Origin: an uncultured Cytophagales bacterium
GTDB taxonomy: Bacteria > Bacteroidota > Bacteroidia > Cytophagales > Thermoflexibacteraceae
Direction of reading: 5' to 3'
Assembly: GCA_938039675.1 (NCBI GenBank)
Contig: CALHUI010000006.1
Location: forward strand, 62,001-126,000
Length of the DNA: 64,000 bases
Both the position numbers and the translations under genes were made by a program. Positions 10,154 to 18,948 of this stretch are shown piece after piece; the first letter of the stretch is position 1; every line of letters starts with the position of its first letter. The notes beneath the pieces were generated by a model. That model searched no databases, was not told the DNA's origin, and was given only the letters and a program-made list of their open reading frames with translations.

Positions 10154-12583
10154 TTATTTTCTGATAACTGCTCCGAGCTGTCGTTCAAATGCGCCCATCA
10201 GTTTTTCCATGATTTTGTCAATGACTTGGTCGGTCAGGGTTTGATGTTGGTCTTGGAGAATGAAACTGAGCGCATAGGCTTTTTTGCCGCTGCCAAGACT
10301 TTCGCCCGTGAACACGTCAAAAACATTGATTGTTTTAAGCAACCGTTGTTCGGTTTGATAAGCTAATCGGCGAATTTGGTCAAAACTCACTTGATTATCA
10401 AGCACTAACGACAGGTCGCGGCGCACTTCGGGGAACTTGGAAAGTTCGCTGTATGTCGGTTGTTTCAATTTGCCGGCCAAATATGTCCAGTCTATTTCTG
10501 CATAGAACACTTCCTGCTTAATATCTACCGATTTGGCGTGTTGCATTTGCACCAAGCCTACTCTGGCCACCTCGCGCTTGTCTATTACAAAAGCCAACCC
10601 GTAGGCAAACAAGTTGCTGCCATCTATTTCCTGCGGGTCGGCTTGTGTTGCGCCCAACTTTTGCAGCACTTTTTGTACCGTGCCTGCCAGTTGGAAAAAG
10701 TCTGTTTTCTTTTCGGCAACCTGCCAGCTTTCCGAATGTTGGTTGCCCGTAGCAAAAAGCACAAGTCGGTCATTTTCCGCATAGAAAGTTGTTCCGTCGG
10801 CTTTGGTTTGTTTTTGATAGGTTTTGCCGAACTCGAAGAAGCGAAAATTTTTTTGGCGATGGCTGATATTGCGGGCAAGTACTTCCAAACCCGAAAACAG
10901 GAGCGACTGGCGCATCACCCCCAGCTCGCTGCTGAGGCGGTTGGCAATTTCCACATTGTGTTCCACAGGCATGGCCAGCGCTTCGGCATAAGTCGGTTTG
11001 GTCAGCGAGTTGGTAATTATTTCGTGATAACCGATTGCTGCCAGCATTTTGGTCAATTCCATGCGAATTTTGAACAAGTCGGGCGCTGCATACTCTGCCA
11101 GATAGTCTGCATTGAGCGAGGGTTTCAGTTCTACGTTGTCAAAGCCATAAATGCGCAAAATTTCTTCGGCGATGTCCGCATCTTTGCATACATCTACGCG
11201 ATAGGGCGGAACGGAGACGGTAAAAGTGGCTTCGTCTTCTGCCAAAATCTGAATTTCAAGGCGTTGCAAAATTTGACGAATCAAGGCGCGGTCTAACTGC
11301 TTGCCAATCAGGCGGTCTATATTTTTGTATTTAACCGTGAATTGCCGATGCGGAATCGGCTGAGGGTAGATGTCAATAATATCCGAAGAAATTTCTCCGC
11401 CTGCAATGTCAATAATGATGGAAGCGGCGCGTTTCAAGGCTGTAACTGTCATATTAGGGTCGGTGCCGCGCTCAAAGCGATAGGCTGCATCCGTTTTCAG
11501 CCGATGATGCATAGCACTGGAACGAATGTAGCTTGGATGAAAGTATGCACTTTCAAGGAAAATGGCTGTCGTGCGGTCGGAAATACCCGATTCTTTGCCG
11601 CCGAATACGCCTCCGATACACATGGGTTGGCTGTTTCCGTCGCAAATCATCAGGTCGCGAGCGGTGAGTTTGCGCTCCACATCGTCTAAGGTGCGGAAAA
11701 CCGTGCCTTCGGGCAAAGTTTTTACGCGGATAGTACGCCCTGCAATTTTGTCTAAATCAAAAGCGTGCAGCGGTTGGCCTAACTCGTGCAGTACATAGTT
11801 AGTGGCATCTACCACATTGTTAATGGGGGTGAGTCCGATTGCCTGCAAACGTTTTTTGAGCCATTCGGGCGATTCTTTCACCTGTAAGCCGCTGATAGTC
11901 AAGCCTGAATAGCGTGGGCAGGCTTCCGTGTTTTCTACAATGACCTCTATTTTTTCCCGACGACTGCCTACTTTGTGTTCAAAAGGCTCGGGGAAGCAGA
12001 TGGGCAGACCTGTCAATGCGTGCAGGTCGCGGGCTATTCCATAGTGAGAGGCTGCATCGGCATGGTTGGGGGTCAGCCCGATTTCAAACACGTAATCATT
12101 TTCCAATTGCAGCAACTGTGCAGCGGGCGTTCCGGGAGGCAGGTCGGTGTCTAATACCATAATGCCGTCGTGGGAAGTGCCCAGTCCAAGTTCATCTTCG
12201 GCGCAAATCATGCCTTCGGAGGCTTCGCCTCTAATTTTGGCTTTTTTGATGGTAAAAGGTTTACCTTGTGTAGGGTACAGAGTTGCGCCAACGGTTGCTA
12301 CAAGCACCTTTTGTCCGGCGGCTATGTTGGGAGCACCGCAAACGATGGGGGCAACCACTCCTCCACCAATATCTACGGTAGTCAGGCTGAGTTTGTCTGC
12401 GTTGGGGTGTTTTTGGCAAGTCAGCACATGGCCAATAACTACACCTGCCAATCCGCCTTTAACGGTTTCTACGGGATAAATTGCTTCTACTTCCAGCCCT
12501 ATGCTGGTCAGCATTTTGCCGATTGTTTCGGGTGATTCGCTTATGTTGATAAACTGTTTGAGCCATTGATAGGAAATCTTCAT
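10154..12583 (-). CDS. pheT: Phenylalanyl-tRNA synthetase beta subunit
   Basis: Beta chain of the alpha2beta2 phenylalanyl-tRNA synthetase; it holds the tRNA-binding and editing domains. Domain order fits the full-length bacterial form of about 800 residues: an EMAP/OB tRNA-binding domain near 40-150 (Val-Ile-Gly-His-Val-Leu-x3-Lys-His-Pro-Asn-Ala-Asp-Lys-Leu), the B3/B4 editing region near 210-380, B5 near 400-480, a class II synthetase-like core, and a C-terminal FDX-ACB anticodon-binding domain near 715-809. The alpha-subunit gene pheS is not adjacent, which is common outside the Proteobacteria. First gene of the minus-strand operon, divergent from ccoG. Confidence 0.96.
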   Translation of the reverse strand: MKISYQWLKQFINISESPETIGKMLTSIGLEVEAIYPVETVKGGLAGVVIGHVLTCQKHPNADKLSLTTVDIGGGVVAPIVCGAPNIAAGQKVLVATVGATLYPTQGKPFTIKKAKIRGEASEGMICAEDELGLGTSHDGIMVLDTDLPPGTPAAQLLQLENDYVFEIGLTPNHADAASHYGIARDLHALTGLPICFPEPFEHKVGSRREKIEVIVENTEACPRYSGLTISGLQVKESPEWLKKRLQAIGLTPINNVVDATNYVLHELGQPLHAFDLDKIAGRTIRVKTLPEGTVFRTLDDVERKLTARDLMICDGNSQPMCIGGVFGGKESGISDRTTAIFLESAYFHPSYIRSSAMHHRLKTDAAYRFERGTDPNMTVTALKRAASIIIDIAGGEISSDIIDIYPQPIPHRQFTVKYKNIDRLIGKQLDRALIRQILQRLEIQILAEDEATFTVSVPPYRVDVCKDADIAEEILRIYGFDNVELKPSLNADYLAEYAAPDLFKIRMELTKMLAAIGYHEIITNSLTKPTYAEALAMPVEHNVEIANRLSSELGVMRQSLLFSGLEVLARNISHRQKNFRFFEFGKTYQKQTKADGTTFYAENDRLVLFATGNQHSESWQVAEKKTDFFQLAGTVQKVLQKLGATQADPQEIDGSNLFAYGLAFVIDKREVARVGLVQMQHAKSVDIKQEVFYAEIDWTYLAGKLKQPTYSELSKFPEVRRDLSLVLDNQVSFDQIRRLAYQTEQRLLKTINVFDVFTGESLGSGKKAYALSFILQDQHQTLTDQVIDKIMEKLMGAFERQLGAVIRK

Positions 12584-12632
12584 AAAAAATTGATTTGCAA
12601 CAATGGCAAAGTTATTGAAAAAATGGGGCAGA

Positions 12633-12644
12633 TGACCTAAATCA
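12633..12644. promoter_or_regulatory. Putative CRP/FNR-family binding site upstream of ccoG
   Basis: TGACCTAAATCA, extended to the six-base inverted repeat AGATGA / TCATCT around a CCTAAA centre (12630-12647), followed by a T-run. Its centre is about 44 bp before the transcription start predicted from the -7-like box CATATTTG at 12669-12676, the usual place for a class II activator. A sister site is at 45072-45083. Binding by an FNR-like regulator is an inference from the symmetry, position and target gene. Confidence 0.45.
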
Positions 12645-12683
12645 TCTTTTTTGAGCGGAGGTTGTATTCATATTTGCATTAAA

Positions 12684-12710
12684 TAAACCTGACGGGTTTG
12701 GTCAGGTTTA
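12684..12710. repeat. Perfect 10-bp inverted repeat in the ccoG leader
   Basis: TAAACCTGAC (12684-12693) and GTCAGGTTTA (12701-12710) are exact reverse complements around a GGGTTTG loop, 18 bp before the ccoG start codon. In the mRNA this would form a hairpin close to the translation start. The arm sequence is related to the hairpin family at 7021, 20486 and 50989. Confidence 0.6.
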
Positions 12711-12728
12711 CTACATGCAACAATAGCT

Positions 12729-14156
12729 ATGAAAAATATCACAGACCATCTGCTGCATCAAGACGAATCTTTTCGCGACCGTCTGACAACTGTTGATGAA
12801 AAAGGTAAACGCAAGTGGGTTTATCCAAAGAAACCTTCTGGCGATTTTACACGCTATCGAAACTGGTTTGCAGCCATTTTACTGACTTTTTTGTTTGCCG
12901 GGCCATTTATTAAAATTAACGGCTATCCGCTGCTGCTGATTAATATTCTGGAACGCAGGTTTGTTATTTTGGGCAATGTGTTCTGGCCGCAGGATATGTA
13001 TATTTTTGTGTTGATGCTGCTGGCGGGGGTTGTCTTCATTATCCTGTTTACGGTGGTTTACGGCAGACTTTTTTGCGGGTGGGCATGTCCGCAAACAATT
13101 TTTATGGAGATGGTTTTCCGCAAAATTGAGTATCTTATAGAAGGCGACTACATGCAGCAGAAAGCCTTGGACAAAATGCCGTGGAATCGCGAAAAAATCT
13201 TGAAAAAAGGCACCAAATACGCTGTTTTTTACGCCATTTCGCTATTGATTGCCAATACGTTTCTTGCTTACATCATCGGTATTGAGGAATTGTACAAAAT
13301 TGTTACCGAACCTGTCAGCCAACATCTGGCGGGTTTTATAGCCATGTTGATATTCAGCGGTGTATTCTATACGGTGTTTGCCTATTTTCGTGAACAAATT
13401 TGCACGGTTGTTTGTCCTTACGGCCGCTTGCAGGGGGTTCTGTTAGACAAAAATTCGGTGGTGATTACCTACGATGAGGTACGCGGCGAACCTCGCGGCA
13501 AGATGCGCAAAAATGAAGTACGTACACTCGGCGACTGTATTGACTGTATGCAGTGCGTACATGTTTGTCCGACAGGCATTGACATCCGCAACGGCACACA
13601 ATTGGAATGTATCAACTGCACGGCCTGCATTGATGCCTGCGACAGCATTATGGACAAAATTGGCAAACCGCGTGGCTTGGTGCGCTATGCCTCCCGCAAT
13701 GAAATCGAGCAAGGCCGCTATCCGGATGCAGAAAAACCCAAGCGATTCACTGCGCGCATGGCTGCTTATTCGGTAGTCTTATTGGTGCTTCTGGGCATTA
13801 TCGGTAGTTTTCTGTTCACCCGTGGCATGATTGGCGTGCGAGTAATGCGTGCACAAGGTACGTTGTTCCAAAAAAATGAAAACGGGAACATTACCAATTT
13901 GTATAATATCAAAATTATTAACAAGTCGCACGATGCTTTGCCTGTGCAAATCAGATTGCTGGAACCACAGGGCAAAATTCGTCTTGTAGGCGATGCGCTG
14001 ACAGTACCTGCCGAAGGGCTTGCCGATGGGGCATTTTTTATTGAGTTAGATAAAAGTCAATTGACAGGTATGAAAACTCCTGTTAAAATCGGTGTTTACA
14101 ATGCCAATAATGAATTGCTGGAAACAGCTAAAACAAGTTTTATGGGGCCTATGTAG
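12729..14156 (+). CDS. ccoG: Cytochrome cbb3 oxidase accessory protein CcoG (FixG)
   Basis: Membrane iron-sulfur protein needed to mature cbb3-type cytochrome c oxidase; the family is known to reduce copper during assembly of its Cu centre. Seen: transmembrane segments near 46-62, 90-111, 165-185 and 200-220, then cysteine pairs C116/C120 and C225/C229. Two complete 4Fe-4S motifs follow, C270-x2-C273-x2-C276-x3-C280-P and C294-x2-C297-x2-C300-x3-C304. Another transmembrane segment is at about 345-365, followed by a C-terminal Ig-like (FixG_C) domain. All expected Cys ligands are present. It heads a ccoG-ccoH-SafE operon, but the ccoNOP structural genes are not in the window. Confidence 0.95.
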   Translation: MKNITDHLLHQDESFRDRLTTVDEKGKRKWVYPKKPSGDFTRYRNWFAAILLTFLFAGPFIKINGYPLLLINILERRFVILGNVFWPQDMYIFVLMLLAGVVFIILFTVVYGRLFCGWACPQTIFMEMVFRKIEYLIEGDYMQQKALDKMPWNREKILKKGTKYAVFYAISLLIANTFLAYIIGIEELYKIVTEPVSQHLAGFIAMLIFSGVFYTVFAYFREQICTVVCPYGRLQGVLLDKNSVVITYDEVRGEPRGKMRKNEVRTLGDCIDCMQCVHVCPTGIDIRNGTQLECINCTACIDACDSIMDKIGKPRGLVRYASRNEIEQGRYPDAEKPKRFTARMAAYSVVLLVLLGIIGSFLFTRGMIGVRVMRAQGTLFQKNENGNITNLYNIKIINKSHDALPVQIRLLEPQGKIRLVGDALTVPAEGLADGAFFIELDKSQLTGMKTPVKIGVYNANNELLETAKTSFMGPM

Positions 14157-14228
14157 CACAATAAGCTATTGTCCAAAAACTTGTCAGGTGGCATATATTT
14201 ATTTTCAAACTTAAAACGAATCAGACAG

Positions 14229-14669
14229 ATGAGATTTCACTGGGGACACGGACTTGTAGTAGCTTTTGTACTTTTTGCGATGATGATTGGGTATATGGTA
14301 GTAGTGGCCGTGCGCAGCGATGTACCTATGGTAAGTAAAGATTATTACCGTCAGGAAGAGAACTTTAACGCACATGCAGAGGCAGTAAAACATGCAAAAG
14401 AGGCAGGTAGCTTGCTTCGCATGGAAGAAACAGCCACCGGATTGACTTTCATATGCCCTAAAGAATGGGTAAAAACAAGCCAAGGGGAAATTTATTTTTA
14501 CCGTCCCTCCGATGCGCGGCTGGATTTCAAAGTTGCTTTTACCCCCGACGAAGAAGGCAGGCAAATTATTCATACCGAGCTCCTTACCAAAGGATACTGG
14601 CGTGCCAAGCTGCAACTGACAAGCAACGGCAAAAGCTATTTTAAAGATTATGCATTTCAGGTGCAATAA
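14229..14669 (+). CDS. ccoH: FixH/CcoH family cbb3 oxidase assembly protein
   Basis: 146-residue single-pass membrane protein with a FixH-like C-terminal domain. I take the ATG at 14229 (Met-Arg-Phe-His-Trp-Gly-His-Gly), which is the usual N-terminus of the Bacteroidota family; a TTG 60 bp upstream would only add an unlikely leader. The membrane anchor is at residues 8-28, followed by the conserved Val-Ser-Lys-Asp-Tyr-Tyr-Arg-Gln-Glu sequence near 35-45 that marks the family. It acts in assembly or stability of the cbb3 oxidase. It lies 72 bp after ccoG and 14 bp before the next gene. Confidence 0.88.
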   Translation: MRFHWGHGLVVAFVLFAMMIGYMVVVAVRSDVPMVSKDYYRQEENFNAHAEAVKHAKEAGSLLRMEETATGLTFICPKEWVKTSQGEIYFYRPSDARLDFKVAFTPDEEGRQIIHTELLTKGYWRAKLQLTSNGKSYFKDYAFQVQ

Positions 14670-14683
14670 AAATATACAGAATC

Positions 14684-15400
14684 ATGATTGGCCTTTGGAG
14701 TGGATTTCTGATGGGTTTGCTTGGCAGTTTTCACTGTGTCGGGATGTGTGGTGCCATTGCACTATCCATCCCGATGGATTTGAGCACCCGCTTGGCATTA
14801 ATTCGGGATGCTGTTTTGTATAACAGTGGCAGAGTGATTACGTACACACTGATTGGCGTGCTGCTGGGATATTTCGGCGAAACCTTTTTCAAATCGGGTT
14901 ATCAGCAATGGATAGCTTTTGAACTGGGCATCCTGATTGTGATTGTTTATTTTTTGCCGGGCACACTCGGCAGCAAATTCAGCCGCTGGCTGGGGTTGAG
15001 CTACCTTACAGATTTCATCAAAAAGGGCTTCAGCTGGTTGTTGCACCGTCCTTCGCCTGCCACTTTCGTATTGATTGGTATGTTAAACGGACTGCTGCCT
15101 TGCGGCTTTATTTATATGGCGGGCGCAACAGCCATTCTTGCCGATAGCATGACGGGCGGCATATTACACATGACGGGTTTTGGCATGGGTACCGTTCCTA
15201 TGATGCTTGCCACTGCCATTTCCAGTCGGTTGATTAGTATCAAGGTGCGTAATACCATCAAGGGGGTTCGCCCGTATCTGGCAGTGCTTTTGGCCACACT
15301 TTTCATCTTGCGCGGTTTAGGGCTTGGAATTCCTTACATTAGCCCCAAATTGCCCGACCCCAACCAAAAAGAGGCCATTTATTGCCATCCCGTAAAATAA
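14684..15400 (+). CDS. SafE/TauE-like membrane protein of the cbb3 assembly cluster
   Basis: 238-residue polytopic membrane protein of the sulfite exporter TauE/SafE (DsbD-like) family. The N-terminal Gly-Ser-x-His-Cys-x-Gly-Met-Cys-Gly motif (residues 14-23) is the diagnostic feature and could bind copper or a thiol. About six hydrophobic segments follow, with a second Gly-Leu-Leu-Pro-Cys-Gly motif near residue 140. In Bacteroidota this family usually closes the cco cluster, and the position here behind ccoH fits a role in copper or thiol supply for oxidase assembly rather than sulfite export. That role is inferred from context. Confidence 0.85.
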   Translation: MIGLWSGFLMGLLGSFHCVGMCGAIALSIPMDLSTRLALIRDAVLYNSGRVITYTLIGVLLGYFGETFFKSGYQQWIAFELGILIVIVYFLPGTLGSKFSRWLGLSYLTDFIKKGFSWLLHRPSPATFVLIGMLNGLLPCGFIYMAGATAILADSMTGGILHMTGFGMGTVPMMLATAISSRLISIKVRNTIKGVRPYLAVLLATLFILRGLGLGIPYISPKLPDPNQKEAIYCHPVK

Positions 15401-15427
15401 TACATTAATTAACTTCGCCAGATGGTG

Positions 15428-15445
15428 CAGATTCTCAAAAATCTG
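15428..15445. terminator. Short hairpin between convergent genes
   Basis: CAGATT (15428-15433) and AATCTG (15440-15445) form a six-base stem between the SafE-like gene and the convergent TPR gene. It is weak, without a strong U-run, so only a tentative bidirectional terminator. Confidence 0.35.
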
Positions 15446-15465
15446 AAATATCGGTTTAAATGACC

Positions 15466-16836
15466 TTACTGCGTCTGTGGCAGTGGAATATCTTCTTCAA
15501 CAAAATCAGGGGCATTGAGTTTACCTTCCATATTGGCCAACTCCAACTGTACGGTTTTGGTGAAACTTCCCGCTTCTGCTTTTTTATAGGCAGCTTTTGC
15601 CTTATCCGTTTGTCCGGTTATTTTGTAGATGGTAGCAATGGCAAAATTTACCATTGCGCGGTTTTCTACATCTAACGCCTGATTGCCTGAAATAATTTCC
15701 AGTACTTTGAGCGATTCTACATACTGTTTGGCGCGGTAGTAGGCCATTGCCTGCAAAAAAAGCATCTGATAATCGCCCGGCGTATGTTTGAGGCCTTGTG
15801 AAGTAATATTGACTACGTCCGTAAATCGCTGCGATTCCATCAGTGCATGGGCAAGAGCTTTGCAAATTTCACCTTTTTTGGAAGGCTCGCTTTCATTGGT
15901 CAATGCGTTTTGATAGGCGGCAATAACAGCATCCTGTTTCAGTTCCTTTTTTGCTATTTCTGCCTGTAACATGTAGGCAGGGGTCAGGTTTGGTTGAATT
16001 TTAATGGCAATATCCAAATTTTCGCGGGATTTGGCAAAGTCGTATATTTTGTAGTAGCACATGGCCGTTGCTAAGTATGTTCGCGGATTGTAACGGGCAA
16101 TCTGATTTTTGAAATAGCCATGGTCGGCATTTTTCCAATAGTCAAACGCCAGTTCAAAATTGCCCAACTTATAGCAGGCATAACCCATTTCGTAGTAGTA
16201 CTTGGCTATAATTTTGGGGTCTTTTTCGGTTAAGGTGCTAATGAGTTTGTTTAAAATTTCTTTTGCTGCACGAAAGTCGTTGAGTTCATTGAGAATTTTT
16301 CCTTCCAAATACATCAAATTTTCGTTGCTGGGAGCCAGTGCTCGGGCTTGAATCACATGCGGTTTGGCGCGTGCATATTCCTTGTTGCGCATCAGGGCTA
16401 TTACGATATTGGTTTTGTAATCAACTTTTTTGGATATGTCTGTTTCATATTTGAAAGCATTGTCTAAGGTGAGGATGTATTCATTGCTTTTTTGCGATAG
16501 TTTGTAAGATTGTGCCAACAGCAAAAGCCCCGGGACAAAGTCTTTTTTCACTTGCAGACACTTTTCCATTGTCATAATGGTGTTGGGCAAATCTTTCAGA
16601 CCGTAGTAGCAAAGCGCTTTGGAGTGGTAGTACTTAAAATTGTTGGCTTCAAGGCTGATAGCTCTGTCGTATATTTCTATTGCTTCGATGAAGCACTTGC
16701 TTGTACGAAATTTTTCAGCCTTTATGTAATAGTCTAATGATGTAGATTCGCTGTCGGCTTGCGCATACAGTTGAGCTGTTAAAAAAGGTATTATCAATGC
16801 AATCAGTGTAGTGGATTGTAGAAAATATTTACGCAT
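15466..16836 (-). CDS. Exported tetratricopeptide repeat protein
   Basis: 456-residue protein with a clear signal peptide (Met-Arg-Lys-Tyr then a hydrophobic stretch, cleavage likely after Leu-Tyr-Ala near residue 26). The rest is a chain of TPR helices from about 30 to 430, with repeated Ala/Tyr/Gly patterns such as Ala-Leu-Cys-Tyr-Tyr-Gly-Leu and Ala-Met-Cys-Tyr-Tyr-Lys. It is likely a periplasmic scaffold. No catalytic domain is seen. It is divergent from the secreted unknown at 16926 and convergent with the cco accessory genes. Confidence 0.8.
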   Translation of the reverse strand: MRKYFLQSTTLIALIIPFLTAQLYAQADSESTSLDYYIKAEKFRTSKCFIEAIEIYDRAISLEANNFKYYHSKALCYYGLKDLPNTIMTMEKCLQVKKDFVPGLLLLAQSYKLSQKSNEYILTLDNAFKYETDISKKVDYKTNIVIALMRNKEYARAKPHVIQARALAPSNENLMYLEGKILNELNDFRAAKEILNKLISTLTEKDPKIIAKYYYEMGYACYKLGNFELAFDYWKNADHGYFKNQIARYNPRTYLATAMCYYKIYDFAKSRENLDIAIKIQPNLTPAYMLQAEIAKKELKQDAVIAAYQNALTNESEPSKKGEICKALAHALMESQRFTDVVNITSQGLKHTPGDYQMLFLQAMAYYRAKQYVESLKVLEIISGNQALDVENRAMVNFAIATIYKITGQTDKAKAAYKKAEAGSFTKTVQLELANMEGKLNAPDFVEEDIPLPQTQ

Positions 16837-16925
16837 ACGACAGATTATCTGATTTAAAATTGTTGCAAAATGCTTTCCGCAAATTTGTGATTTTCCTTTA
16901 ATTTGCTATTCAAGATAACGCACAA

Positions 16926-17699
16926 ATGGACAGGCTATTATATCAAAGCTACTTGTTGCTGTTGCCGGCTTTGTTGGTATGGATGTTCCAAGGCGAGGCA
17001 CGAGCGCAAAAGGATGCGGAGAAAATAATGGCAGCATTGGAAAAAGCAGGAATTGATAAGCCTAATGCTCAACTGCTCGGTGCGGAAATTGATGCAATTA
17101 CGGTGTTGTACCGCCAACTCAGCGACAGTACGATTCAGTACACCTCATTGATAAAATACCAAAAGCACTACCAGACCGTAGGCAGCATTTTGTCAGGCAA
17201 AAAAATTAAGCCTGAGCTTATTATGACCGCATGGCCTGCTACTAAGGACATGCTCTCCTCGGCAACTATGCGCGTTGTCAAACGGAAAATCATAGAAATG
17301 GAAGCCTCCGACGAATCGGCTAAATACCAGAAAGCATTTATTGCACTTGAAAGCGAAATGATGAAGTCGGATTTGGTGGCCAAATCGCGGCAATATGACT
17401 ACATGTTGCAGGAATACCTGAAAAAAATAGAGGCATGGAAGAAAGGCAGCCCCGAATACGATAGTTTTTTTCTTGATTTGCGGATAACTATCAACGGCTT
17501 GCTTGATATACACAAGGCGCTGAAAAACGGAACAGGCGCAGAAAACCTCAAAATCAGCAAGGAGTTCCGCGCCTCTGTTAAACGGCTTCGCAATGTGGAC
17601 TTTCACCGCGACAATGAATTTGTGCAGAAGTTTAAAGCCTCTTCGTTAGTGGAGCAAACCATTGTAACAGGCGAATTTCTTTGCGACAACATCAAATAA
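16926..17699 (+). CDS. Secreted helical protein of unknown function
   Basis: 257 residues, not recognised. It has a hydrophobic N-terminal signal (residues 8-24, ending Gly-Glu-Ala-Arg-Ala-Gln) and a mature part rich in Lys, Glu and Leu, predicted by eye to be mostly alpha-helical with a heptad-like stretch at 100-190. No cysteine pattern or enzyme motif is seen. It is divergent from the TPR protein gene, so the two may share a regulatory region of 89 bp, and its stop lies only 2 bp from the convergent fahA stop. An exported partner of the TPR protein is possible but unproven. Confidence 0.7.
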   Translation: MDRLLYQSYLLLLPALLVWMFQGEARAQKDAEKIMAALEKAGIDKPNAQLLGAEIDAITVLYRQLSDSTIQYTSLIKYQKHYQTVGSILSGKKIKPELIMTAWPATKDMLSSATMRVVKRKIIEMEASDESAKYQKAFIALESEMMKSDLVAKSRQYDYMLQEYLKKIEAWKKGSPEYDSFFLDLRITINGLLDIHKALKNGTGAENLKISKEFRASVKRLRNVDFHRDNEFVQKFKASSLVEQTIVTGEFLCDNIK

Positions 17700-17701
17700 G
17701 C

Positions 17702-18943
17702 CTACTCCGCAGGTAGCAGCAGCGTTTCTACTTTGCCAAATCCTACGCGAATGCCGTCTTTTTCGCAGTGACCGCGCATGATGACTACGTCCAAATCGTT
17801 GATAGCCGTTCGTGTGCTGCCGTCGCTCATGGTAATCGGGTTTTTCCGGTTCCAAGTCAATTCCAGCATAGAGCCGAACGAATCGGGTGTTGAGCCGCTG
17901 ATGGTGCCTGAGGCCATAAGGTCGCCTACGCGGATATTGCAGCCATTGACGGTGTGGTGTGCCAACTGCTGTGCCATGTTCCAATACAGGTATTTGAAAT
18001 TGGAACGGCAGACAACCGTTTCTTTCTCTGCCCTCTTTGGCATAATGGCCACTTCTAATTGGATATCAAATGTGCGTGCACCTTCGGTTTGCAGATAGGG
18101 AAGAACGGGCGGGTTTTGTTCAGGCCCTTGCGTGCGGAAAGATTCCAGCGCATCTAAGGTTACAATCCATGGCGATATGGAAGAACCAAAGTTTTTACTC
18201 AGAAAAGGACCCAGTGGAACGTACTCCCACTTTTGCAGGTCGCGGGCTGACCAATCGTTAAACAGCACCAGTCCGAAGATATAATCTTCGGCATGCTCAG
18301 TAGGTACGCGCTCACCAAGTTCTGTATCGCGGCCGATAATGAAGGCTACCTCTAACTCAAAATCTACCGCTTGGGAAGGTCCGAAAACAGGTGGTTCGTT
18401 GTCGTTAGGGCGCGACTGACCCATCGGACGGCGGATGGGCGTACCCGAAATTACGATAGAAGATGCTCTGCCATGATAAGCAACGGGTAGGTATTTCCAG
18501 TTGGGCCTCAGCGCATTGGCCTCGCCTCGGAACATTTTGCCTACATTGGTGGCGTGCTCTTCGCTGCTGTAAAAATCGGTATAATCGCCAATTTCAACGG
18601 GCAGGTGCATAGAGGCTTCCTCCATCGGTACAAGCAATTTTTGCTGATGGTGGAACAGCAGACTTGTAGGGTCCTGCAGTTGCTCCTGTAAACGCTTGCG
18701 CACTGCACGATGGACGGGTTTACCCAAGCGAATGTAGTCGTTCAGTACAGGTTTATCAAAAACTTTTTTGGGGATTTTGATATCCTCAAAAACTCCTTTT
18801 TTATATGCCCGTTTCAGGTCTATGATGAAATTGCCAATAGCAACTCCGGCACGCGGCTTTTTTTTACCGTACGAAAAAATGCCGTAGGGCAGGTTGTAAA
18901 TGGAAAAATCGGAATTTTGAGGGATGTCAAGCCAACTTTGCAT
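17702..18943 (-). CDS. fahA: Fumarylacetoacetase
   Basis: Hydrolyses 4-fumarylacetoacetate to fumarate and acetoacetate, the last step of tyrosine degradation through homogentisate. The 413-residue length matches the family. Seen: the N-terminal SH3-like domain (about 1-120), then the Ca/Mg ligand and catalytic region Asp-Tyr-Thr-Asp-Phe-Tyr-Ser-Ser-Glu-Glu-His-Ala near 130-141 with the catalytic His, and Ala-Tyr-His-Gly-Arg-Ala-Ser-Ser-Ile further on. Metal-binding Glu/Asp residues are visible in Asp-Phe-Glu-Leu-Glu and in Phe-Asn-Asp-Trp-Ser-Ala-Arg-Asp. The start codon is 5 bp behind the xylA stop, so it is probably cotranscribed with xylA, an unusual pairing. No other homogentisate-pathway gene is in the window. 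Confidence 0.95.
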   Translation of the reverse strand: MQSWLDIPQNSDFSIYNLPYGIFSYGKKKPRAGVAIGNFIIDLKRAYKKGVFEDIKIPKKVFDKPVLNDYIRLGKPVHRAVRKRLQEQLQDPTSLLFHHQQKLLVPMEEASMHLPVEIGDYTDFYSSEEHATNVGKMFRGEANALRPNWKYLPVAYHGRASSIVISGTPIRRPMGQSRPNDNEPPVFGPSQAVDFELEVAFIIGRDTELGERVPTEHAEDYIFGLVLFNDWSARDLQKWEYVPLGPFLSKNFGSSISPWIVTLDALESFRTQGPEQNPPVLPYLQTEGARTFDIQLEVAIMPKRAEKETVVCRSNFKYLYWNMAQQLAHHTVNGCNIRVGDLMASGTISGSTPDSFGSMLELTWNRKNPITMSDGSTRTAINDLDVVIMRGHCEKDGIRVGFGKVETLLLPAE

Positions 18944-18948
18944 GTTTT

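Noticed and set aside
10460-11296. 278-codon plus-strand frame inside pheT
   Set aside because: Shadow frame; pheT has complete, ordered domains on the other strand.
14169-14228. TTG start for the CcoH-like gene
   Set aside because: The added 20 residues do not fit the family N-terminus, which begins at the ATG at 14229.
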